From positions 1-17,622 of the forward strand of contig CANGZG010000032.1 in assembly GCA_947458415.1 (NCBI GenBank): DNA of 17,622 bases, read 5' to 3'. Numbering within the stretch: position 1 is the first letter of the stretch; every line of letters begins with the position of its first letter. A program made the position numbers and the translations under genes. This DNA comes from Comamonadaceae bacterium. GTDB taxonomy: Bacteria > Pseudomonadota > Gammaproteobacteria > Burkholderiales > Burkholderiaceae_C. The notes under the pieces are model-generated. The model did no database searches and was not told where the DNA came from. It worked only from the letters and a program-made list of their open reading frames with translations. Below, one piece after another: positions 1 to 7,674 of this stretch.

Positions 1-624
1 GTCCTCATGCCCCCATCCTTCAAACGATTCATCATAACCATGCACTTTTTCAAAATCTTCACGCCAACAAGCAAAATTACAGCCCTTGATACCACGCCAT
101 TTGAAATCACGGTAATACCGAATACGTGAATGACAGAATTTCAGATAAAAGGCAAGCAATTTATTGATGGATCCCTTCAAGCGGTACCAAACGATCTCAC
201 GTTTGAACAATGACAGGTGCCAGCGTTGACCATCTATCAGAACCTGAGTCAGCGTCTGATTCAACAACACGCGACTCCCGGTTACCAAATGATTGACTTC
301 ACTCAAGCATCGGTGTCGGGCAATGAAGTCATCTTGAACAATGCAATCACCATCTAAAAAAATAAAATACGCGCCGATGCATTGTTTGACCGCTAAATTG
401 CGAATGGCAGCGAGACGAAACCCCAAATCATCATGCCAAACGTGTTTGAGTGGTTGGGAATAATTCGCTTGGAAGTATTCAACCAACTGCCGCGTCTCCG
501 CCTTGGAGCCATCATCAGCCACGATGACCTCAAAATCACGGTCAGTTTGCTGATTCAATGATTGCAACACCAGATTCAAAGCGTCTGGTCGGTTATAGGT
601 ACTGACAATCACACTAATTAGCAC
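1..624 (-). CDS. Family 2 glycosyltransferase with galactosyltransferase-type C-terminal motif (3' end cut by window edge)
   Basis: The 208 visible codons are open from a GTG at 622-624 to the window edge, so the C-terminus is missing. A GT-A fold is shown by the N-terminal beta strand followed by STYNR (about residues 8-12), the nucleotide-binding ADDGS (36-40), the DxD-type metal site FLDGD (109-113), and the acceptor-side motif WGHED at 204-208, which is typical of family 2 enzymes with a galactosyltransferase C-terminal domain. Such enzymes transfer a sugar from a nucleotide-sugar donor to a surface glycan at the cytoplasmic face of the membrane. The GTG start is supported by an AGAAGG ribosome-binding site six bases upstream and gives an 11-base overlap with the upstream glycosyltransferase gene, which implies co-transcription. 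The region is A+T richer than the rest of the window (25 G/C in the first 60 bases). Donor and acceptor cannot be told from the sequence. Confidence 0.85.
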   Translation of the reverse strand, partial: MLISVIVSTYNRPDALNLVLQSLNQQTDRDFEVIVADDGSKAETRQLVEYFQANYSQPLKHVWHDDLGFRLAAIRNLAVKQCIGAYFIFLDGDCIVQDDFIARHRCLSEVNHLVTGSRVLLNQTLTQVLIDGQRWHLSLFKREIVWYRLKGSINKLLAFYLKFCHSRIRYYRDFKWRGIKGCNFACWREDFEKVHGYDESFEGWGHED

Positions 625-1378
625 GGTCTGCCTTCTGCTGCAAAAGCCATAATTTTAAATAACGGTAGTAACTTCCTTCGGCATTGGAGATGGCTAAGGC
701 CAATCCGTGCGCGCCATCCAAAAACCCCCGTTTTAAAAAATAGGTACGAAAAAAGGCCCACGCCCCGTGCAGCACAGCATTCAGCACGCTGCTTTTTTTG
801 CCCCGCTCAAAGGCTTGCAATGCTGAATCCGTCGAATAACGGTCTACTTTACCCAACACATTGCTGAAATCCTTGACACTGTAATGAAGCATGGGCGCAC
901 GTAACTGTTGAATCGAACCCTCTGGCAAAAGTTTTTCATGCACCAGGTCATTCGAAAACCGCGCTGTGCCACGCTTGAACAAACGTGTGACGTAATCAGG
1001 ATTCCAGCCGGAGTAGTTGATCATCCGACCGCAATAAAAAGACCGTCGCGGGATTGCGAAGCAATTCGCATGAGGACTGGAAAGAACCGCTTGAATCTCG
1101 TTGCAAAGCGCGTTGCTCAGCCGCTCGTCTGCATCGATGGAAAGTACCCAGTCTTGCGTAGCCAAATCCAGTGCCCGATTTTTCTGCGCGCCAAAGCCTG
1201 GCCAATCAGCTGGTGAGGAGATGACTGCGCCAAAAGACTTCGCAATGGCTATGGTGTCATCGGTGCTGGCTGAATCAACGATCACAATCTCGTTGGCAAT
1301 TGACTTCACTGAGGATAAGCAGTCATGCAAATTGGCTTGCTCGTTTCGAGTGATGACGATGACGGAAAGTGTGTTCAT
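614..1378 (-). CDS. WaaE/KdtX-like family 2 glycosyltransferase (lipopolysaccharide core type)
   Basis: This 254-residue protein has the length and motifs of the WaaE/KdtX group, membrane-associated enzymes that add a beta-linked sugar (glucose in the studied cases) to the lipopolysaccharide inner core. Visible motifs are SVIVITRNE at 5-13, the nucleotide-binding VDSASTDDT at 34-42, the family-typical DWPGFGAQKNRAL at about 58-70, and the DxD metal site SIDADE at 80-85. The C-terminal third carries aromatic, amphipathic segments (WAFFRTYFLKRGF) that may bind the membrane. The start is an ATG without an evident Shine-Dalgarno. It lies 32 bases downstream of the EamA transporter gene and its 3' end overlaps the next glycosyltransferase by 11 bases, so the three may form one operon. 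Family assignment is firm; the exact sugar is not known. Confidence 0.87.
   Translation of the reverse strand: MNTLSVIVITRNEQANLHDCLSSVKSIANEIVIVDSASTDDTIAIAKSFGAVISSPADWPGFGAQKNRALDLATQDWVLSIDADERLSNALCNEIQAVLSSPHANCFAIPRRSFYCGRMINYSGWNPDYVTRLFKRGTARFSNDLVHEKLLPEGSIQQLRAPMLHYSVKDFSNVLGKVDRYSTDSALQAFERGKKSSVLNAVLHGAWAFFRTYFLKRGFLDGAHGLALAISNAEGSYYRYLKLWLLQQKADRAN
631..636 (-). promoter_or_regulatory. Shine-Dalgarno AGAAGG for the GTG-started glycosyltransferase
   Basis: On the minus strand AGAAGG lies six bases before the GTG at 622-624, inside the 3' end of the preceding gene. It is one of the few good ribosome-binding sites in the window and decides the GTG start. Confidence 0.6.
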
Positions 1379-1410
1379 AAACCAATTCGTTGAAGTTACC
1401 TGCTAAGCAC

Positions 1411-2316
1411 TCATGGTTGCCGACGCAACCCCAAAAAAACCACTGCGGCCACCACCACCATCGCGCCCAAAATTTGCACAGGCTCGATGTGCTGGTCAAG
1501 TATCACCCAACCCAAACCCAGAGCAAACACGGGCTCCATGTTCATGATGGCCGAGTTGCCAGCGACACCCAGTTTAGGCAACACGGTGAACATCAGGGTG
1601 AAGCCACTGCCGTACAAACAGGTCAGGCCGAGCAAGCCCCACCATCCCAATTCGGTGGTGGGCCAGTGCGGACCGCCGTGCCAACCCACCACAGCCAATG
1701 CGACGGAGCACGCCAGCAGCAAGCTGAAAAAGGTACGTACCCGGCCATCCAAGCCGGCGGTTTCATGCTGCGTCCAGACCAACACCAACCCAAAACTGGC
1801 AGCGGCTGCCATGGCAAAAGCCACCCCTTCGCCCATGATCGCCCACTGTTGCGCGGCACCCAACCCCGAAGCGGCGCCCGCCACATCCAAGGCCAGCGCC
1901 AGCCCCGACAAAATCACGGGCATGGTCAACAACACTTGCCGCTCTGGTGGTTGTCGGTAAATCAACCGGTTCCACAGCGCGGCCCATAAAGGGTAGGTGT
2001 TGAACGCCAACAGGGCCAATGCCACCGGCAAGCGCGAGACAGCGCCATACAGAAGTTGGCTTTGGCCGCCAATCATCACACCGACCAACAGCAAACCTCT
2101 GAGTTGCCGCTGGGTCAATTGCCACGACACCCGACCCCACATCACCAACATGCCGACCACCAGCGCGGTGCAGCCGCTGCGCACAGCGACGGCGGTGGCG
2201 ACATCCAAGCCGCTGTCAAATGCCAATCGGGCAGACACATGGTTGGCCGCCATCAGCAAGGCCACCAGCAACAAACTGGCAAAGCCTTGCAGGCTGAGCG
2301 CTTTAGCGTTACTCAT
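1411..2316 (-). CDS. EamA/DMT-family membrane transporter
   Basis: The 301-residue product is a very hydrophobic protein with about ten predicted membrane segments arranged as two EamA repeats, the layout of drug/metabolite transporters in the inner membrane. Typical elements are the first helix ending in NHVSARLAFDSG, the segment ALLAFNTYPLWAALWNRLIY at the end of the first repeat, and the matching MNMEPVFALGLGWVILDQ in the second repeat, followed by a terminal helix and a basic tail (LGLRRQP). The substrate cannot be inferred. I chose the ATG at 2314-2316; a TTG seven codons upstream (2335-2337) is also possible, and neither has a clear ribosome-binding site. The gene diverges from uvrA and precedes two glycosyltransferases on the same strand. 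A role in exporting a metabolite for surface-glycan synthesis is only a guess from position. Confidence 0.85.
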   Translation of the reverse strand: MSNAKALSLQGFASLLLVALLMAANHVSARLAFDSGLDVATAVAVRSGCTALVVGMLVMWGRVSWQLTQRQLRGLLLVGVMIGGQSQLLYGAVSRLPVALALLAFNTYPLWAALWNRLIYRQPPERQVLLTMPVILSGLALALDVAGAASGLGAAQQWAIMGEGVAFAMAAAASFGLVLVWTQHETAGLDGRVRTFFSLLLACSVALAVVGWHGGPHWPTTELGWWGLLGLTCLYGSGFTLMFTVLPKLGVAGNSAIMNMEPVFALGLGWVILDQHIEPVQILGAMVVVAAVVFLGLRRQP

Positions 2317-2399
2317 GCCGTACAAACCAGCGGGCAAGGGACAGGTGAGCGGTGAAAGTGGTGCGCATGGTGAGCGGGATAAAACGCAGATTGGCTATG

Positions 2400-2434
2400 A
2401 TGGCAGGTTGCCCAAAATGAAACTGAACACGTGA
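2400..2434 (+). other. Two chained mini-ORFs immediately before the uvrA GTG
   Basis: ATG at 2400-2402 opens a six-codon frame (MAGCPK) ending TGA at 2418-2420. ATG at 2417-2419 opens a five-codon frame (MKLNT) ending TGA at 2432-2434. The two are joined by an ATGA overlap, and the second is joined to the uvrA GTG (2431-2433) by a GTGA overlap. AGG at 2405-2407 lies nine bases before the second ATG. They could couple translation into uvrA or be coincidence. A TATGAT at 2396-2401 resembles a -10 hexamer; if it is used, only the second mini-ORF would be on the transcript. Confidence 0.25.
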
Positions 2435-5412
2435 ATTCTCCCTCAGAAGCCAACTATCTTGCGAACCATCTCGGCGGACGCGGCGCGTTCGGTCAGATCA
2501 GTGTTCGAGGGGCGCGTACACACAATCTGAAAAACATCGATTTAGACATTCCGCGCAACCAATTGGTGGTAATCACTGGCCTGTCTGGTTCGGGCAAATC
2601 CAGTCTGGCGTTTGACACCTTGTATGCCGAAGGGCAGCGCCGCTATGTGGAAAGTTTGTCGGCCTATGCGCGCCAGTTTTTGCAGCGCATGGACAAGCCC
2701 GACGTGGACCTGATCGAAGGCCTGTCGCCTGCGATCGCCATCGAGCAAAAAGCCACCAGCCACAACCCGCGCTCGACGGTGGGCACAGTGACCGAGATTC
2801 ACGACTATTTGCGTTTGCTGTTTGCACGTGCCGGCACCCCGCATTGCCCGCAACACAGCGTGCCGTTGCAAGCCTCGAGCGTGGCGCAAATGGTCGATGC
2901 GGTGTTGGCCTTGCCCGCAGAGACACGCCTGTTGTTGATGGCACCGGTGGCGCGCGAACGCAAGGGCGAATTCGCCGAGGTGTTCACGCAGATGCAAGCA
3001 CAAGGCTTTGTGCGGTTTCGTGTCGATGGTCAGGTCGTGGAATTGGCCGAATTGCCCGCCTTGGCCAAGAAAGAAAAGCACGACATCGATGTGGTGATAG
3101 ACCGCTTGAAGGTGCGCCCCGACATGGCGCAGCGAATCGCTGAGAGCATGGAAACCGCGCTTCGCTTGGCCGATGGTCGTGCACTGGTACTGGATTTAGA
3201 CCAAGGGGTTGAACATGCATTCAACGCCAAATTTGCATGCCCGCATTGCAGCTTCGCCATCGGTGAACTCGAACCACGTTTGTTCTCTTTCAATTCGCCG
3301 TTGGGCGCATGCCCGACATGTGAAGGCTTGGGCGAACAAAGTTTTTTTGACCCGGCACGCATCGTCGCGTTTCCAGACATCAGTTTGGCCAGCGGCGCCA
3401 TCAAAGGATGGGACAAGCGAAACGCTTATTACTTTGCCATGCTCGAGAGCCTGGCGCGCCATTACCAGTTTGACCTGGAAACGCCGTTTGAACAACTGCC
3501 ACCGTCAGTTCAGCAAGTGTTGTTGTTCGGCTCTGGTGAAGAAGAAATCAAATTCAGTTATGTGCTCGAGTCAGGCGCCCGGGCGGGGCGCAAAACATCC
3601 AAGCAGCACCGCTTTGAGGGCATCGTCCACAACATGGCCCGTCGCTACAAAGACACGGACTCTGCCTTGGTGCGTGAAGAGTTGTCCCGCTACCGTGGCC
3701 TGCGTCCTTGTGAGGCCTGTGAGGGCACTCGTTTGCGAACCGAGGCCCGCCATGTGCGCTTGGGTGTTGGCCCGCAAGCGTTGACGGTGCACGATGTCAG
3801 TCACCTCACTTTGTCTGAATGCCAAGCCTATTTCCAAGGCTTGACTTTGGATGGGAACAAGGCGGATATCGCTGACAAGGTGGTGCGTGAAATTGCCAAC
3901 CGCTTGAAATTTTTGAATGACGTGGGGCTGACGTATTTGAGTTTGTCCCGCAGTGCGGACACGTTGTCGGGTGGCGAAGCGCAACGGATTCGGCTGGCTT
4001 CACAAATCGGCTCTGGCTTGACCGGCGTGATGTATGTGTTGGACGAACCCAGCATTGGTTTGCATCAGCGCGACAACGACCGATTGATCGACACCCTCAA
4101 GCATTTGCGCGACATCGGCAACAGTGTGTTGGTGGTTGAACATGACGAAGACATGATTCGTGCCGCCGACCACTGCATCGACATGGGGCCAGGTGCCGGT
4201 GTGCATGGCGGGCGCGTGATGGCCCAGGGGACGCCCGCGCAACTGCAAGCCAACCCGCACTCATTGACGGGACGCTACATGAGTGGCGCCTTGTCGATCG
4301 CTGTGCCGCCGCGCCGTCGCGACTGGTTGCTGCAAACCACGGCATCCGCACCGCCGCCAGCGAACAATGTGTTTGGCCTGCCGATGCCCAGCTCGCCAAA
4401 GTCGTCAGCCCGTCAAGCGCTCACCGTGGTGGGTGCGCGGGGCCATAACTTGCAAAACGTCACAGTGGCATTTCCGGTCGGTTTGTTCACCTGCGTGACT
4501 GGCGTGTCGGGTTCGGGTAAATCCACCTTGGTCAACGACACCTTGTACGCGGCGGTGGCCAGACAAATTCACCGCGCCCATGAAGAACCTGCGGCGCATG
4601 ATGACATCCTGGGCCTCTACCATTTTGACAAGGTGATCAACGTCGACCAGTCGCCGATTGGGCGCACCCCGCGGTCTAACCCCGCCACCTACACCGGCTT
4701 GTTCACGCCACTGCGCGAACTGATGGCCGATGTGCCGATGGCGCGTGAGCGTGGTTATGGCCCCGGCCGGTTCTCGTTCAACGTCGATGGCGGCAGATGC
4801 AACGCCTGTCAGGGCGACGGCATGGTCAAAGTAGAAATGCATTTTCTGCCGGACGTGTACGTGCCTTGCGATGTGTGTTTGGGCGAGCGTTACAACCGCG
4901 AAACCTTGGACGTGCAATACAAGGGCAAGAACATTGCGCAAATTTTGAACATGACCGTTGAAGATGCGTTGGCGTTTTTCAAACCGGTGCCGGCACTCGC
5001 ACGCAAGCTCAACACCTTGATGGAAGTGGGCTTGGGTTACATCCGTTTGGGACAGGCGGCCACCACCTTGTCGGGTGGCGAAGCTCAGCGCGTCAAATTG
5101 GCGCTGGAATTGAGCAAGCGGGACACGGGCAAAACGCTTTACATCTTGGACGAACCCACCACGGGCTTGCATTTCGCAGACATCGATTTGTTGCTCAAAG
5201 TGTTGCAGCAGTTGGTTCAAGCGGGTAACACCGTGGTCGTGATTGAACACAATTTGGACGTGATCAAGACGGCTGATTGGGTGATCGACATGGGGCCGCA
5301 AGGCGGTGTGGGTGGCGGTCAAGTGGTGGCGACCGGCACGCCAGAGCAAGTGGCGGGCAACCCCGACAGCGTCACCGGGCGCTATTTACGGCGCTTGTTG
5401 TCGTTGGACTGA
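2431..5412 (+). CDS. uvrA: UvrABC excinuclease subunit A
   Basis: UvrA is the damage-sensing ATPase dimer that loads UvrB in nucleotide excision repair. The protein has two ABC ATPase modules: Walker A GLSGSGKSS at 50-58 and GVSGSGKST at 691-699, with signature LSGGEAQR at about 512 and 880. Two zinc modules are complete: C270-x2-C273 with C294-x2-C297, and C790-x2-C793 with C813-x2-C816. At 993 residues it is about 50 longer than the usual 940. Much of the excess is a Pro/Ser/Ala-rich linker near residues 640-665 between the two halves. The only usable in-frame start is GTG at 2431, since an in-frame TGA lies at 2398-2400; it has no clear Shine-Dalgarno. I see no CTGT-N8-ACAG LexA box in the 114 bases upstream. 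The gene is divergent from the EamA gene and convergent with the small regulator, seven bases away. Confidence 0.98.
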   Translation: MNSPSEANYLANHLGGRGAFGQISVRGARTHNLKNIDLDIPRNQLVVITGLSGSGKSSLAFDTLYAEGQRRYVESLSAYARQFLQRMDKPDVDLIEGLSPAIAIEQKATSHNPRSTVGTVTEIHDYLRLLFARAGTPHCPQHSVPLQASSVAQMVDAVLALPAETRLLLMAPVARERKGEFAEVFTQMQAQGFVRFRVDGQVVELAELPALAKKEKHDIDVVIDRLKVRPDMAQRIAESMETALRLADGRALVLDLDQGVEHAFNAKFACPHCSFAIGELEPRLFSFNSPLGACPTCEGLGEQSFFDPARIVAFPDISLASGAIKGWDKRNAYYFAMLESLARHYQFDLETPFEQLPPSVQQVLLFGSGEEEIKFSYVLESGARAGRKTSKQHRFEGIVHNMARRYKDTDSALVREELSRYRGLRPCEACEGTRLRTEARHVRLGVGPQALTVHDVSHLTLSECQAYFQGLTLDGNKADIADKVVREIANRLKFLNDVGLTYLSLSRSADTLSGGEAQRIRLASQIGSGLTGVMYVLDEPSIGLHQRDNDRLIDTLKHLRDIGNSVLVVEHDEDMIRAADHCIDMGPGAGVHGGRVMAQGTPAQLQANPHSLTGRYMSGALSIAVPPRRRDWLLQTTASAPPPANNVFGLPMPSSPKSSARQALTVVGARGHNLQNVTVAFPVGLFTCVTGVSGSGKSTLVNDTLYAAVARQIHRAHEEPAAHDDILGLYHFDKVINVDQSPIGRTPRSNPATYTGLFTPLRELMADVPMARERGYGPGRFSFNVDGGRCNACQGDGMVKVEMHFLPDVYVPCDVCLGERYNRETLDVQYKGKNIAQILNMTVEDALAFFKPVPALARKLNTLMEVGLGYIRLGQAATTLSGGEAQRVKLALELSKRDTGKTLYILDEPTTGLHFADIDLLLKVLQQLVQAGNTVVVIEHNLDVIKTADWVIDMGPQGGVGGGQVVATGTPEQVAGNPDSVTGRYLRRLLSLD

Positions 5413-5419
5413 TGCCCGC

Positions 5420-5767
5420 TCAGCTGACGTAAATTTGGGCCGCCGCGGTTGCCATGGCATCAATGATGGCCAATGACAGCGTTGTGGGGACCAGGTATTT
5501 GGTGCGGCGGTTGGTGCCTTCGAACACCAGTTCCACCAGGCCTTTGTGCAGCAAATCATTGATTTTTCGGTGCAGCATGGCGGGAGAGCCAATGGCTTTG
5601 AGCCCCATGGCTTGGGTCACGTTCATGGGCTCGTTCCTGTCGTTTGCCATGGCAATGCGCATGAGCAAAACCTGTGCATCCAAGTCAGGCAGCTGTGCAG
5701 TGTGTTGGGTTTCAATGTCGCGGACCGCGCCAAGCAATGCGAAGAATTGGGATCGAGACGAGGACAT
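5420..5767 (-). CDS. Small winged-helix (MarR-like) putative transcriptional regulator
   Basis: The 115-residue protein is predicted to be a single winged-helix DNA-binding domain. After an N-terminal helical stretch (about 1-45), residues around 48-80 (NVTQAMGLKAIGSPAMLHRK and the following INDLLHKGLVELVF) read as helix-turn-helix. The basic GTNRRTKYLVPT resembles the beta-hairpin wing, and a C-terminal helix follows. The pattern resembles MarR-type regulators, although the protein is shorter than the usual 140-150 residues and I do not recognise a characterised relative. The ATG start at 5765-5767 has no obvious ribosome-binding site. It is convergent with uvrA and lies 143 bases downstream of pyrF, with an A+T-rich gap holding inverted repeats that may be its own operator. 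Its target genes and ligand are unknown; a non-regulatory role cannot be excluded. Confidence 0.7.
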   Translation of the reverse strand: MSSSRSQFFALLGAVRDIETQHTAQLPDLDAQVLLMRIAMANDRNEPMNVTQAMGLKAIGSPAMLHRKINDLLHKGLVELVFEGTNRRTKYLVPTTLSLAIIDAMATAAAQIYVS

Positions 5768-5910
5768 GGACTGAGTTATTTTTGTATCGTCTGACCATAT
5801 CGCATAAACCTTGGCGGTGTAATAACCTGTTGATTTGAATTACATTTTTATGCCAACAATGGTTAAAGTAACAATTTAAATCTCAAGCCAAATTGTTTTC
5901 AAAACGCAAA
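5768..5910 (-). promoter_or_regulatory. A+T-rich gap between pyrF and the small regulator, with inverted repeats
   Basis: This is the largest gene-free gap in the window (143 bases) and is clearly A+T rich. It contains TGTAAT at 5818-5823 and its exact inverse ATTACA at 5839-5844 (15-base spacer), TTAAA at 5863-5867 paired with TTTAA at 5875-5879, and the 11-base dyad GTTTTCAAAAC at 5895-5905 just after the pyrF stop. None looks like a G+C-rich rho-independent terminator. The promoter of the regulator gene must lie here if that gene is transcribed separately, but I could not place -35 and -10 hexamers with confidence. Confidence 0.4.
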
Positions 5911-6741
5911 TTAAATGGACAGCACCGTGCGTGCTTGTTGCGCGGCGGTTCTGGCGGCTTGTGCGAAATCTTCCCCTTGCGAGGCGTACAAAATGGCGCG
6001 GGACGAATTGACGATGATCGGCCCGCTGATCTGGTCCCCGTTGCGGCGCAATCCCGCTTGGAGCGTGGCCGCCGCATCGCCGCCTTGTGCGCCGACACCC
6101 GGGATCAGCAAAGGCAATTGCGGGGCAATCTCGCGAACGCGGGCAATTTCATCCGGGTAGGTGGCGCCTACCACCAAACCCAATTGGCCATTGCGGTTCC
6201 ATGGCCCCTGCGCCAGTCGCGCAATGTGTTCGAACAACTTGGGTTGGCCGTCCACCGACGACAAACGCTGGCTTTGTAAATCGTCACCGCCGGGGTTGGA
6301 GGTGCGGCACAACAAAAACGCACCTTTGCCGTGGCGTTTCACGTACGGTTCGATCGAATCAAAGCCCATGAACGGCGACAAGGTGACGGCGTCGGCACCG
6401 TATCGCTCAAACGCTTCGATGGCGTATTGCTCTGCCGTGCTGCCGATGTCGCCGCGCTTGGCGTCGAGGATCACGGGAATGGCCGGCGCCACCTTGCGCA
6501 TGTGCGCGATCAATGTTTCGAGTTGGGCTTCTGCCCGGTGGGCAGCGAAGTAAGCTATTTGTGGCTTGAAGGCGCAGACCAAGTCTTGGGTGGCGTCCAC
6601 GATGTGTGCGCAGAATTCAAAAATGCCATCTGGCTTGCCGCGCAAATGCATGGGGAATTTGCTGGGCTCCGGGTCGAGTCCAACGCACAGCAAAGAGCGC
6701 TGCAAAAGGGTGGCATGTGTCAGTTGTTCAATGAAAGTCAT
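5911..6741 (-). CDS. pyrF: Orotidine 5'-phosphate decarboxylase, type 2
   Basis: PyrF decarboxylates orotidine monophosphate to UMP, the last step of de novo pyrimidine synthesis, in the cytoplasm. The catalytic motif DAKRGDIGSTA at 93-103 carries the Lys/Asp network and has the form typical of the longer type 2 enzymes. LCVGLDP at 18-24 and CAFKPQIAYF at about 56-65 are the expected substrate-binding strands. The C-terminal half holds LLCRTSNPG, LVVGATYP and LIPGVGAQGGD, with the last contacting phosphate in known structures. The length of 276 residues fits the family. I chose the ATG at 6739-6741 because it opens the conserved MTFIEQL; an upstream TTG (6757-6759) would add six residues. The gene lies 30 bases after the uracil-DNA glycosylase stop and is probably the last gene of that run. 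Confidence 0.96.
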   Translation of the reverse strand: MTFIEQLTHATLLQRSLLCVGLDPEPSKFPMHLRGKPDGIFEFCAHIVDATQDLVCAFKPQIAYFAAHRAEAQLETLIAHMRKVAPAIPVILDAKRGDIGSTAEQYAIEAFERYGADAVTLSPFMGFDSIEPYVKRHGKGAFLLCRTSNPGGDDLQSQRLSSVDGQPKLFEHIARLAQGPWNRNGQLGLVVGATYPDEIARVREIAPQLPLLIPGVGAQGGDAAATLQAGLRRNGDQISGPIIVNSSRAILYASQGEDFAQAARTAAQQARTVLSI

Positions 6742-6771
6742 GGGGTGAATGCTTGGCAAGCGATGAGGTGG

Positions 6772-7674
6772 TCAAGGGGGCGAGGTCTGGCGCAACTGGG
6801 CCATGGCCAAACACAGGTCATGCCATGCCTTGGCTTTGTCGGCAGGTGTGCGCATCAGGTAGGACGGGTGGTAGGTGACGATGACCGGCCGGCCGTGCGC
6901 TTGGTGCACTTGGCCGCGCAATTTGCCCAAGGGCAAACTTTGGCTGTCCACCAAGGTGTCTTGCAGCACAGCCAGGGCAGCGAGCCGCCCCATGGCCAAC
7001 ACCATGCGGGGTTGCAGCAATTCCATTTGCCGCTTCAAAAAATGGCTGCACTGCGCCAACTCCTCTGGGTGGGGGTTGCGTTGGGCAGGCGGCATGCATT
7101 TCAAGGCGTTGACCAACACCACCGACTCTTTGGCGCGCCCCAAACCGTGGCGTTGCAAGCCCATGGCTTGCAACATGGCATCGAGCAAATCCGATTCGGG
7201 TCCGGCAAAAGGCTTGCCGCTGGTGTTCTCGCTGTCGTTCGGCGCATCGCCCACGATCAACCAATCGGTGGTGCCTTGTCCCACCGCAGGCTGGCCATCG
7301 GCAAACACACTGTGTTGGCGATGCGCACACAGGCCACAGGCGCGGCAATTGGCCGCAGCCGCTGACAATGACGCCCAGTCCATGGTTGACAAGCCTTCGG
7401 GCAATTCGCCCAGCGTCGCGGCAGGGGCCAAGGCGACCGTGGGGGTGGCTGTCTGTGGTGTCGGGGCGGGTTGACGCAAAGCAGGTGCCACCGCGAACGC
7501 CGTGGGTTTGACGGCAACGGGTTTGGCTGTCGGCGGGGCCGCGTCCACGACCACGGATGGCGCGGCATCCACAGGCGCTTTTTGCCAGACACGCACACCC
7601 ATTTCTGCGAGCATGGCGCGTTGTCTGGGGTCAAGCGAGGTCGTCATGGGGGAGAAGTTACCACTCTGGTTCAC
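6772..7674 (-). CDS. Family 4 (iron-sulphur) uracil-DNA glycosylase
   Basis: Family 4 glycosylases excise uracil from DNA and hold a [4Fe-4S] cluster. The four expected ligands are present: C113-x2-C116 and C193-x15-C209. Motif A, usually GExPG, is GDAPND at 142-147. TYHPSYLMR at about 267-275 is the conserved His-Pro motif near the active site. A Pro/Ala/Val-rich linker of about 55 residues (33-90) separates a short N-terminal piece from the catalytic domain, a layout common in proteobacterial homologues. I chose the GTG at 7672-7674 because it makes a GTGA overlap with the rimI stop, giving 300 residues. The ATG at 7645-7647 (MTTSLDPRQ, 291 residues) is a serious alternative; neither has a clear ribosome-binding site. 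It follows rimI and precedes pyrF. Confidence 0.9.
   Translation of the reverse strand: MNQSGNFSPMTTSLDPRQRAMLAEMGVRVWQKAPVDAAPSVVVDAAPPTAKPVAVKPTAFAVAPALRQPAPTPQTATPTVALAPAATLGELPEGLSTMDWASLSAAAANCRACGLCAHRQHSVFADGQPAVGQGTTDWLIVGDAPNDSENTSGKPFAGPESDLLDAMLQAMGLQRHGLGRAKESVVLVNALKCMPPAQRNPHPEELAQCSHFLKRQMELLQPRMVLAMGRLAALAVLQDTLVDSQSLPLGKLRGQVHQAHGRPVIVTYHPSYLMRTPADKAKAWHDLCLAMAQLRQTSPP

Noticed and set aside
4405..5349. Minus-strand open frame of 314 codons inside uvrA
   Set aside because: It lies wholly opposite conserved UvrA sequence and shows a His/Arg/Val-rich mirror composition with no motif.
5895..5905. GTTTTCAAAAC dyad after pyrF as a terminator
   Set aside because: The arms are only A/T apart from one pair, the loop is one base, and no U-tract follows.
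6331..7365. Plus-strand open frame of 344 codons
   Set aside because: It is antisense to pyrF and the uracil glycosylase, both supported by catalytic motifs on the other strand.
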